From assembly GCA_015056765.1 (NCBI GenBank), contig SVFQ01000002.1, positions 62,001-126,000 on the forward strand: a stretch of 64,000 nucleotides of DNA. Direction: 5' to 3'. The notes under the pieces are model-generated. The model was not told the origin of the DNA and made no database searches. It saw only the letters and a list, made by a program, of their open reading frames with translations. Shown in pieces: positions 6,595 through 14,903 of this stretch (the stretch's first letter is position 1; every line of letters begins with the position of its first letter). The position numbers were made by a program, and so were the translations under genes. The DNA comes from Lachnospiraceae bacterium (GTDB lineage Bacteria; Bacillota; Clostridia; Lachnospirales; Lachnospiraceae).

Positions 6595-9471
6595 TTAATC
6601 CCCGTTAGAAACTGCCGTTGCGCTGGTAGTTGCCTGACCGGTTAAAATATTTTCTTCATCATCCATTTTATAATAATAGGCGTAAAAATCCTTTGCAGCC
6701 TGAGCAGCATAATCAGATGAATATCCGTTTGCAATACGCACTGCACACGCGATTTCAGGTTCGGAATACGGTGCAAAACTAACAAATAAGGAGTGGTTTG
6801 GATGAGACTTGGACTGCTGTGCAGTACCTGTCTTACCGGCAACCAAAACACGCATATTATCAAAATAGCTCTTTGCCTCTACTACTTGTCTCATACCTTC
6901 ATGAATGGCATTCCAGTAATTAGAGGGCATTACAATCTGGTTACGGATTTCTGCTTGATTATCATAAAGCAGGTTTCCGCTATGATCTGTTACCTTGTCC
7001 ACCATGGTAAGGTTATAACAAACGCCCTTACTAGCCACAGTGGTGACGTATCTGGCAAGGCCAACGGTAGTATAGTTATGGGTACCCTGGCCAATAGCAG
7101 AACGTACTGCATCCTTCGTAGATACCTGCGGAGAGCTCTCTTCGATTTCCACACCACTGGTTTCGGAAAGACCATATAAATCAGCATATTGCGCTAACCG
7201 TTCGATACCATAATCGCTGTTATAAATTCCGGTACTTTCTGTACCAAGTCTATAACCCACTTCGTAAAAGAAGTTATTACAGGAATTTCGAATCGCGCCT
7301 GTAACATTTAAAGCGCCATGGGTACCATTTGGATAAATCCAGCATGTAGGTGGCGGCGTAATCTTATCAAACACACCGGTACAAACAATATGATCATTTG
7401 TGCCAATGACGCCTTCCATTAGACCAGCAGTAGAGCTCACCATTTTAAAGGTGGAACCCGGCGCTGTACGCTCCTGGGTTGCATAGTTATACATAGGTCG
7501 AGAGCCATCACTCATTAAAGAAGCAAAGTATTTGGCATCTGTGGAATTGGCCATACGGTTATTATCGTAACTAGGATAAGATACGCAGGCTATCACATCG
7601 CCGTTTTCTACAGAGGTAACCACCATGGATCCTGTACATGGCTCTAATGCCAGCATGGCCGGTGTAATCTCCAGGTTACGAATACGATCTATCATGAACT
7701 GGTATGCGGAAAGCTGACCATTCCGAAGTTTACTCTCCACATCATCTGTTACATGTAAAATATTTTGTTCGCAAAGGATTTCACAGATCTGACGTCCTGT
7801 CACCAAATCACTCTTAATCATGTATTTGTAGACTTTTTTATCAAATTCTGTGTTATTTCCAAGCTCTGTTACGACATACTCTACGATTTTATCGAAAATC
7901 TCGTCGGAATCCGCATACTTGATATCCAGTTCCAACTTTGTAACGTCAATCCAGTCTTTCGCAATGCAGTGCTTTACATAATCGGTCAAAGAAATGCTTT
8001 CCTCATTTTTCCACTGCAAATAGACTTCATCCTTCACATCAACAGAGTCAGCCAGATAAACGCCTCGATCTTCCAATAAGGATAATATGAAAAGATCATA
8101 GGCCTGATACTCTGTAGGAAGAAGTTTATAGGCAGTTTTATTGACTTTCATTTCTTCCCGAATGCTATTTAATACATTTACTTTGCGAGACTGAAATGCT
8201 TCATAAACATTCTTTTCTGTAACTTCTGCATCGGGTTCATCAAAATGCGTAATGTCAATGATATTGTTTTCAATCATGGCATTATAAACATCGTAGATTG
8301 GAATCTTGATATCCGAACTACCGGAGTTTGCAGTAGGAATATAATCCTTCGTGTTCTGAATCTTAGATAACACGATACCGGCAATTTTCTGCTCCAAAAT
8401 ATTATAAGCAGCAATCTGAGTATCATGATCAAGGGTAAGATAAACATCATTACCGGCAACTGATTCAATATATCGTAAGGATTGAATTTCTTTACCTGTA
8501 TTATCTACTACAAGAGTCTCTGAGCCCTTTGTGCCGCGTAATTCATCTTCCATTGCGGCTTCAATGCCGGCAAGACCTACTTGATCATTGGCGGCATAGG
8601 TAGAATCTTTCTGTTTATAGGCCTCTAGTTTCTCCGGAGAAATCTTACCGGTATATCCGATAATCTGACTAAAGAAAACACTATCGTTATATTTGCGGAT
8701 TGTATCTTCTGCAATTTCAACGCCCTTCAGATTAGAAGCATTCTCCGAAACCACGGCTACTGTCTTTTCATTAATATCCGTAGCGATTGTAGTTGCGATA
8801 TATTTCTGATATCCATTGGCTGCCATATCATATCTTACTGTAATAATCTTTAGGATATCAGCCTTGGAATAGCCTTCCATCGGCGTGAAATCAAGACTTC
8901 CATCGTCTAATTCCTTATATGTACCAATACCAAACTTCTTCTGGGAACAAAGATACTCAATAATCGTATCCGCCGTACTTGTTTTTTCACGAACCGTCAG
9001 TTTATCGATGTAGGCTTCACCATAAACATCTGCAATAAAACGAAGAAGTGCTGTATCACTAACGTTATATTTATAGTTTCCGTTTTGATCCAGTACAATA
9101 GAGAAATCACTTACTGCCTGATCTCCACTTTCTTCAATGAGCTGAATGGTCTTGTAAATAGTTTCATTTAACTCTTTGTTTTTCTTTTTACCGGTAGATT
9201 CAAATACATCTTCAATGGTAACGGAATAAGCCAGTTTATTATAGGCTAAAAGCTTTCCATTACGATCGTAAATATTACCGCGGGTTGCAGGAATGGAACG
9301 TTCCTTTTGAATCGTCATACGAAAGTTCTCTAAGTACTGCTCACCATTTACAATCTGCAAATCAAAAACACGGTAAATCAAAGTTCCACCGCATAAAAAA
9401 AGCAAAAGAATCATAACGAATTCACGGGACATTATGAGATTTACAAATTTGTCTTTCAATCCGTCAAACAA
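6595..9471 (-). CDS. mrdA: Penicillin-binding protein 2 (elongasome transpeptidase), extra-long form
   Basis: A class B PBP that cross-links peptidoglycan during cell elongation together with RodA. One membrane segment lies near residues 25-45, followed by the dimerisation domain. The transpeptidase motifs are APGSTFKM (near 671), SCNN (near 728) and KTGTAQ (near 877). At about 958 residues it is 250-350 longer than typical PBP2: a charged, helix-rich insertion (about 355-605) separates the first transpeptidase helix ('LTLDHDTQIAAYNIL') from the next strand ('PCTGSMVVTSVENGDV'). A TTG at 9471 overlapping the mreD stop has an AGGAG site; an ATG at 9498 is the alternative. Confidence 0.93.
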   Translation of the reverse strand: MFDGLKDKFVNLIMSREFVMILLLFLCGGTLIYRVFDLQIVNGEQYLENFRMTIQKERSIPATRGNIYDRNGKLLAYNKLAYSVTIEDVFESTGKKKNKELNETIYKTIQLIEESGDQAVSDFSIVLDQNGNYKYNVSDTALLRFIADVYGEAYIDKLTVREKTSTADTIIEYLCSQKKFGIGTYKELDDGSLDFTPMEGYSKADILKIITVRYDMAANGYQKYIATTIATDINEKTVAVVSENASNLKGVEIAEDTIRKYNDSVFFSQIIGYTGKISPEKLEAYKQKDSTYAANDQVGLAGIEAAMEDELRGTKGSETLVVDNTGKEIQSLRYIESVAGNDVYLTLDHDTQIAAYNILEQKIAGIVLSKIQNTKDYIPTANSGSSDIKIPIYDVYNAMIENNIIDITHFDEPDAEVTEKNVYEAFQSRKVNVLNSIREEMKVNKTAYKLLPTEYQAYDLFILSLLEDRGVYLADSVDVKDEVYLQWKNEESISLTDYVKHCIAKDWIDVTKLELDIKYADSDEIFDKIVEYVVTELGNNTEFDKKVYKYMIKSDLVTGRQICEILCEQNILHVTDDVESKLRNGQLSAYQFMIDRIRNLEITPAMLALEPCTGSMVVTSVENGDVIACVSYPSYDNNRMANSTDAKYFASLMSDGSRPMYNYATQERTAPGSTFKMVSSTAGLMEGVIGTNDHIVCTGVFDKITPPPTCWIYPNGTHGALNVTGAIRNSCNNFFYEVGYRLGTESTGIYNSDYGIERLAQYADLYGLSETSGVEIEESSPQVSTKDAVRSAIGQGTHNYTTVGLARYVTTVASKGVCYNLTMVDKVTDHSGNLLYDNQAEIRNQIVMPSNYWNAIHEGMRQVVEAKSYFDNMRVLVAGKTGTAQQSKSHPNHSLFVSFAPYSEPEIACAVRIANGYSSDYAAQAAKDFYAYYYKMDDEENILTGQATTSATAVSNGD

Positions 9472-9979
9472 CGTTATTTGCTCTCCTATCAAGTTCATCC
9501 AAATGATGATATAGCATCAAAATCAAAGGATAAAATAAAATGCTAATCAAAACCGTATATACCATCTCCGGAATCATCACATGCATTACAAAATATCCAA
9601 AGATAAATTTACCGTTTAATAGATACAAAAAGATGTAGCATAATCCCCCGTATGTCAAATCGCTTAATGCAATAAGAGACAACGGAAGCTTCATATCCTG
9701 AGGATAGAAAATACGACTAAAAATGCCATTTAAATAACCGGTTAGCATAAATACCAAAGCATAAAAGCCAATAATATCCCCATAGAAAATATCGATGAGG
9801 AGGCCGGAAAAAAAGCCAACCAAAAGGCCACTCTTTTCATTACGCATAAACCCAATGGCCGCAGTCACGATAATCATGAGATTCGGTGATATACCGCCAA
9901 AGTTTAACGCGCGAAAAACAGTGGTTTGTAATAAAAAGCTTATGAAAATCAATAAAAAAGCATATATAACTCTACGCAC
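9464..9979 (-). CDS. mreD: Rod shape-determining protein MreD
   Basis: A polytopic component of the MreBCD elongation complex. The 171 residues hold five to six membrane segments, with the typical 'LLQTTVF' and 'PNLMIIVTAAIGFMRNEKSGLLVGFFSGLL' region early on (family: PDLLLILLVFLALYRGPLVGLLLGFLAGLL). The GTG start at 9979 follows GAGG; it begins right after the mreC stop and its end overlaps the mrdA start, pointing to tight co-translation. Confidence 0.93.
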   Translation of the reverse strand: MRRVIYAFLLIFISFLLQTTVFRALNFGGISPNLMIIVTAAIGFMRNEKSGLLVGFFSGLLIDIFYGDIIGFYALVFMLTGYLNGIFSRIFYPQDMKLPLSLIALSDLTYGGLCYIFLYLLNGKFIFGYFVMHVMIPEMVYTVLISILFYPLILMLYHHLDELDRRANNVV

Positions 9980-10854
9980 TAGGAATCCTCTTTCACGGTT
10001 TGCTTCAGTTCCGTGATAACCAGCACTTCGTCTAGTCTGGAAAAATCAACTGCAGGTGTCATCATGCCTGACTTTGTCAGATTATTGGAATCTGTATTGA
10101 TTGTAGAAATATAACCCACCAAGATACCGGGCAGGTACTTATCACTAATATTGGAGGTTACGATTTTATCTCCTACAACGACTTTATTCTCAGTATCTAC
10201 CAATTTTGAAAATGAAATCAGGCCATCTGCATAGGTAGATAAATCTCCTGATACAATCAAATTATCTGCTGTGGATAAAACCATACCGCTTACATTGTGA
10301 TTATCATTGATAATGGTAGATACCTTAGCCCAATTGTGACCTGCGGAAATGACACGTCCCACAAGACCAGATCCGGCAATGACGTTCATATCAATCTGGA
10401 TACCATCATCCGTACCTTTATTGATAACAAAGGTATGATAATAATTACCTGCATCCTTAGAAATAATACGAGCGCCTATGGTATCATAATCCTCATAGGT
10501 CTCATCTAGTTCAAATAAAGAACGCAAATTCACTAGTTCAAAACGGTCTTGCTGCAAATTCGTATTTTCAGTTGTAAGTGCATCTACCTGTGCTCGTAAT
10601 CTCTCATTCTCATCCAGCAATCTCTGAATTTCAGAGAATTGTTTCACCCTAGCATCAATATAACTACCGACTTTAGAGATACCGGATTGGAAAGGCACAA
10701 TCATAAAGCCTGCCACATTAGACAAGAACCCACTTAAAAACGTGGTTGTAAATGTAACAAACATCATAAGTGCACATAGGATAGATAAAATTAAAAGGAG
10801 ATATTTACTCGGTAGAGTAAATTTCTCTCCTTTTCTTTTTACGATTGGACTCAT
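9979..10854 (-). CDS. mreC: Rod shape-determining protein MreC
   Basis: A bitopic scaffold protein that links MreB to the periplasmic-side elongation enzymes. It has a basic N-terminus, one membrane segment (about 17-40), a coiled coil (about 68-105, 'LLDENERLRAQVDALTTEN') and the beta-barrel MreC domain ('VINKGTDDGIQIDMNV', 'GLVGRV', 'LPGILVGYIS'). Length (291 aa) is normal. The start overlaps the mreB stop by four bases (ATGA). Confidence 0.95.
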   Translation of the reverse strand: MSPIVKRKGEKFTLPSKYLLLILSILCALMMFVTFTTTFLSGFLSNVAGFMIVPFQSGISKVGSYIDARVKQFSEIQRLLDENERLRAQVDALTTENTNLQQDRFELVNLRSLFELDETYEDYDTIGARIISKDAGNYYHTFVINKGTDDGIQIDMNVIAGSGLVGRVISAGHNWAKVSTIINDNHNVSGMVLSTADNLIVSGDLSTYADGLISFSKLVDTENKVVVGDKIVTSNISDKYLPGILVGYISTINTDSNNLTKSGMMTPAVDFSRLDEVLVITELKQTVKEDS

Positions 10855-11861
10855 TTCACCATTCCTTCAAATGCATTGGCAACGGATTTATAGTTATCGT
10901 CTTTCATAATCTTTTCAAGGCCAAGAGCCACACTATTGATAGGTTCGGAAGCCACATTTACTTTAAGGCCTGTACCTACGCTGAGAAGCTCTGCAAAATG
11001 ATTTACGGAGCTGGCGCCACCGGTAAGGTATAAACCATTGCGGTAAATATCTGCAGATAATTCCGGAGGAGTTCTCTCTAGAATAACTTTTACATTATCA
11101 ATGATAGTATTAAAGTGCTCTTCTAAGGAACGATCCACAATCTTGGTGGGGATTAATCTCTCTACAGGTAAACCGGTAACGATATCTCTACCAAATACAC
11201 GGGCATCTTCCTTGTCAGCTTCTAACTTACCAAGGTTAATCTTCACCTGCTCTGCGGTTTTTGCACCAATCATAAGGCCAAATTCTTTACGAACTGCACC
11301 ACGAATGGCATCATCAAATTTAGAACCGCCTACTTTGATTAATTTGCTCAGTACAATACCGCCCAGAGAAAGGATGGAAATCTCAGTGGTGTCATATCCA
11401 ACGTTTACAACCAAAACACCCTGGGAATTCTTTACATCAATATCCAGGCCCAGACCATCTGCTACGGCTTTCCATACACCATAGATACGTTTGCTCTTTA
11501 AGTCTGCTTCCTGTAAAAGCTCATAGAAAGCTCTCTTTTCAACTTCTGTAATATCCCAAGGAACTGCTACATAGTAGTCACTCTGCTTTACATTATTCTT
11601 GGAAATATCATTCAGGAAATACTTTACTAAAGTTTCCATATTCTGGATATCTGCGATAACACCATGGGAAAGCGGGAAAGAAATGTGAATATTTCCGGGT
11701 GCTTTCTCATACATTTCATAAGCAGAATCTCCATAGGCAAAGAGATTTTTCTTATTTTCGATTGCGATCATATTTTTAGAAACCGTAATCTTATCTTCGT
11801 TTTTGCTATAGATTTTGATGTTGTTGGTACCTAAATCGATACCAAAAGTATTGTTTGTCAC
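10851..11861 (-). CDS. mreB: Rod shape-determining protein MreB
   Basis: A bacterial actin homologue that positions cell-wall synthesis. The actin fold is recognisable: phosphate-1 loop 'FGIDLGTNNIKIY', connect and phosphate-2 region 'VLVVNVGYDTTEISILSLGG', and adenosine loop 'LYLTGGASSVNHF'. The phosphate-2 motif departs from the usual DIGGGTT, having Asn for the first Asp and Tyr-Asp for two glycines. Length is 336 aa. The GTG start has only a weak GGGG site, 27 bases after radC, so expression probably relies on the upstream genes or an internal promoter within radC. Confidence 0.92.
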   Translation of the reverse strand: MTNNTFGIDLGTNNIKIYSKNEDKITVSKNMIAIENKKNLFAYGDSAYEMYEKAPGNIHISFPLSHGVIADIQNMETLVKYFLNDISKNNVKQSDYYVAVPWDITEVEKRAFYELLQEADLKSKRIYGVWKAVADGLGLDIDVKNSQGVLVVNVGYDTTEISILSLGGIVLSKLIKVGGSKFDDAIRGAVRKEFGLMIGAKTAEQVKINLGKLEADKEDARVFGRDIVTGLPVERLIPTKIVDRSLEEHFNTIIDNVKVILERTPPELSADIYRNGLYLTGGASSVNHFAELLSVGTGLKVNVASEPINSVALGLEKIMKDDNYKSVANAFEGMVK

Positions 11862-11888
11862 GTTAGGAAAAACCCCACTTTCTCTTAA

Positions 11889-12542
11889 TCATATTAGACT
11901 CAATTCTTTAAAGCTTGTATAATTTTTATCCCCTATGATGATGTGATCCACCAGCGGAATACCAAGCTCTTTGCCAAGATTTGCAATACGTGTGGTAATT
12001 TCCATATCCTCCTTGGAGGGGGTCGCATCTCCACTGGGATGATTATGCAAAAGCATAACATGACATGCATCCAGACGTAGCGCCATGGAAAACACATCTC
12101 TGGGAGATAATATGGACTGATTTATAGTACCCACGGAAATCACTTTATCTTCGATTCTGTGTAGCTTTGCATCTAATAGAATGAGAAGCACAACTTCTCT
12201 GGTAAGATGCCGCATTTCTTCCATGTAGTACTCTGCCACCGTCTGTGGTTTGGAAAAGGAAATCTTATCCTTTCTCTGAAAAGAAGCGATTCGTTTTGCA
12301 ATTTCCATCACACACTTGAGACGTACTGCCTTGACTTCCCCAATTCCGGGGATTTTCATTAAATCCTGTAGATACAGCTTATGCAGAGAAGATAATCCGT
12401 ATTCCGGAAAAATATTTAAAATCTTTTCTCCAATCTCAACTGCATCCAAATCCTTTGTACCGGTGCGAAGCAAAATAGCTAAAAGTTCAGCATCTGACAG
12501 GGATTCCGGACCTAATTTTTTAAATTTTTCATATGGTTGCAT
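11889..12542 (-). CDS. radC: RadC-family JAB-domain protein
   Basis: The 217-residue protein has an N-terminal helix-hairpin-helix part ('GPESLSDAELLAILLRTGT', 'LMKIPGIGEVKA') and a C-terminal RadC/JAB domain with the metal-site signature 'LLHNHPSGDATPSKED'. Despite the name, the role in DNA repair is not established; JAB folds are often metal-dependent peptidases. I chose the ATG at 12542 because AAAGGAG precedes it and the peptide aligns with the family start; a GTG 36 bases upstream abuts its own ribosome site. Confidence 0.93.
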   Translation of the reverse strand: MQPYEKFKKLGPESLSDAELLAILLRTGTKDLDAVEIGEKILNIFPEYGLSSLHKLYLQDLMKIPGIGEVKAVRLKCVMEIAKRIASFQRKDKISFSKPQTVAEYYMEEMRHLTREVVLLILLDAKLHRIEDKVISVGTINQSILSPRDVFSMALRLDACHVMLLHNHPSGDATPSKEDMEITTRIANLGKELGIPLVDHIIIGDKNYTSFKELSLI

Positions 12543-12601
12543 AAAACTCCTTTTACTTTCCGGGGGAATTATATGCACTCCTAATCATATCACAGATAAG
12601 G

Positions 12602-13897
12602 CTATCTTTCAAAACGAGAAAGGTCTAAAATACCATCATCCACCATGGCCTGTAAAGTCTTCATCATACCGAATTTACCATGCTGCCAGGTAATACCCCC
12701 CTGAAAATATACAGAGTAAGGCTCACGCAAAGGTCCATCTGCAGAAAGCTCAATGGAAGAACCGGAAATAAAAGCGCCGGCAGCCATAATAACCTGATCA
12801 TCATATCCCGGCATGTCCCAGGGCTCCGGTGTAACGAAACTGTCTACAGGAGCTGCAAACTGAGCACCCTTGCAAAAGGCGATAAGTGGCTTATCTTCGT
12901 GGAAAATAATAGATTGAATAATATCATATCTTTCCTGGTCCGCCTTCGGGAACACCTCAAACCCTAAGTTCTCATAAAGCTTTGCGGCGAAAATAGCTGT
13001 CTTCAAAGCGCTACTACTTACACTTGGAGCCAAAAACAGCCCCTGGTAAAAATCTTTCAAAGCATGTAAAGACGCACCAACCTCTTTTCCCAGACCCGGT
13101 GCTGTCAAGCGAAATGCTGCATTCTCTATTAAATCCGCACGACCGGCCAGATATCCACCAATAGGAGCAAGACCGCCACCCGGATTCTTAATCAGAGAAC
13201 CAACCACCAAGTCAGCCCCAACATCAGAGGGCTCTATTACCTCAATGAATTCGCCGTAGCAGTTATCTACCATGCAAATAATATCGCTTCGAATGCCTTT
13301 GATAAAAGAAATCAATTCGCCAATCTGTTCTACAGAAAAGGTAGGTCTTGTAGCGTATCCCTTGGATCTTTGGATTTCTACCATTTTGGTTTCCGGTTTG
13401 ATGGCTTTTTTAATAGCCTCGTAATCAAAGGTACCATCCGGCAATAAATCCACCTGATCATAGGAGATACCATACTCTGCTAAAGAACCCTTGCAAGGTC
13501 TGATACCGATTACACCATCCAATGTATCGTATGGCTTTCCTGCGGGAGCAAGTAAGGTGTCTCCCGGTCTAAGATTGCTCATAAGTGCAAGAGCTAGCGC
13601 ATGAGTGCCACATGTAATCTGTGGTCTAACCAGTACATCCTCTGTATGGAAAATATCTGCATATACCTGCTCTAAGGTATCTCTACCAAGATCGTTATAA
13701 CCATAACCGGTAGTTCCCAAAAGACAAGCTTCAGACACATGATTCTTCTGGAATGCCTGCAGCACTTTTAGCTGATTATATTCTGAAATCTCATCGATTT
13801 TGTCGAATCTCTCTTTCAGGGATTTCCATATTTTTTCACCATAGGCATAGATTTCCGGAGCCACACCTAAATTCTCATATTGTTTTTTTAAATTCAT
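12602..13897 (-). CDS. PLP-dependent lyase-like protein of the aluminium-resistance / YnbB family
   Basis: A fold-type I PLP enzyme of 431 residues related to cystathionine beta-lyase and methionine gamma-lyase. The PLP lysine lies in 'VGSLIKNPGGGLAPIGGYLAG', and 'CGTHALALAL' forms part of the cofactor site; 'QRSKGYATRPTF' is a family signature. The family is named for an aluminium-resistance phenotype, but the substrate is unknown. It follows miaA by 23 bases. In Bacillus the same gene (ynbB) also lies near miaA, with hfq and hflX between; here those are absent. Confidence 0.88.
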   Translation of the reverse strand: MNLKKQYENLGVAPEIYAYGEKIWKSLKERFDKIDEISEYNQLKVLQAFQKNHVSEACLLGTTGYGYNDLGRDTLEQVYADIFHTEDVLVRPQITCGTHALALALMSNLRPGDTLLAPAGKPYDTLDGVIGIRPCKGSLAEYGISYDQVDLLPDGTFDYEAIKKAIKPETKMVEIQRSKGYATRPTFSVEQIGELISFIKGIRSDIICMVDNCYGEFIEVIEPSDVGADLVVGSLIKNPGGGLAPIGGYLAGRADLIENAAFRLTAPGLGKEVGASLHALKDFYQGLFLAPSVSSSALKTAIFAAKLYENLGFEVFPKADQERYDIIQSIIFHEDKPLIAFCKGAQFAAPVDSFVTPEPWDMPGYDDQVIMAAGAFISGSSIELSADGPLREPYSVYFQGGITWQHGKFGMMKTLQAMVDDGILDLSRFER

Positions 13898-13920
13898 AAC
13901 TTCTCATTCCTATCTATTTC

Positions 13921-14901
13921 TCACGGTAAAAGACCGGGAGTTTTCTTTTTTATCTGGGCAATCAAATCTACAATCACTGCTTCCTCTGAAGCATAATTAT
14001 CCTTATCTACCCAGATAACTTCTTTCTCACGTCGAAACCAAGTAAGCTGCCGTTTTGCAAAATGTCTGGTATTCTCCTTAATATCCGCTACCATTTGGTC
14101 ATAAGACAGTTCCCCATCCAAATAGGAAAGCATCTCTTTATAGCCGATTCCCTGCATGGATACCATGTCTCTTTTTACTCCAAGCTCTTTTAAAGCCTTA
14201 ACTTCTTCTTCCAGCCCATCTTGCAGCATGATATCAACCCGCTGCTCGATTCTATCATAGAGTTTGGCACGGTCCATGGTAAATACAAAATACCAGAAAG
14301 TATAGGGGGATTCTTTCTCCCATTCTTCCGCGTTATGTTCGGATAAAGGTCTTTGATGTAAGTGATAATACTCTAGAGCCCTTATCACACGCTTTACATT
14401 ATTGGCATGAATAATATCCGCTGACTTAGGGTCCACCTTTTGTAACATATCATGTAAGAACTCAGGTCCCTTATCAGCAGCAAGTGCTGCTAACTCATCT
14501 CGATAGCTATGGTCCACTTCTTCGGTAAAATCCACATCATACAAGAGTGCTTGGATATAAAACCCTGTTCCACCTACCAAAATAGGAATATGTCCATGCT
14601 CATAGATTTCTTCGATGGCGGCCTTGGCCAATTCCTGAAACTTCGCAACATGAAATTCATCAAAAGGTGACAGAATATCCACCAGGTGGTGCGTTACCCC
14701 ATCCATTTCCTCTTTTGTGACTTTGGCGGAACCAATATCCATGCCTTTATACACCTGCATAGAATCAGCGGAGATAATCTCTCCGCCAGCCTTTTTCGCA
14801 AGTCCTATGGAAGCCTTTGTTTTTCCAACTGCGGTGGGACCCGCAATGATAATCAAAGGTTTCTTTTCTTTTAAATATGCTTTATATTCCGTTTGATTCA
14901 T
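13921..14901 (-). CDS. miaA: tRNA dimethylallyltransferase MiaA
   Basis: Transfers a dimethylallyl group to N6 of adenosine 37 in tRNAs that read UNN codons. The P-loop 'GPTAVGKTKASIGLA', 'ISADSMQVYKGMDIGSAK', 'GVTHHLVDILSP' and 'PILVGGTGFYIQALLYD' are all present; the C-terminal tRNA-binding part has 'HFAKRQLTWFRRE'. Length is 326 aa. It follows mutL directly and works upstream of MiaB, whose gene lies two genes away, on the same nucleotide. Confidence 0.97.
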   Translation of the reverse strand: MNQTEYKAYLKEKKPLIIIAGPTAVGKTKASIGLAKKAGGEIISADSMQVYKGMDIGSAKVTKEEMDGVTHHLVDILSPFDEFHVAKFQELAKAAIEEIYEHGHIPILVGGTGFYIQALLYDVDFTEEVDHSYRDELAALAADKGPEFLHDMLQKVDPKSADIIHANNVKRVIRALEYYHLHQRPLSEHNAEEWEKESPYTFWYFVFTMDRAKLYDRIEQRVDIMLQDGLEEEVKALKELGVKRDMVSMQGIGYKEMLSYLDGELSYDQMVADIKENTRHFAKRQLTWFRREKEVIWVDKDNYASEEAVIVDLIAQIKKKTPGLLP

Positions 14902-14903
14902 AC

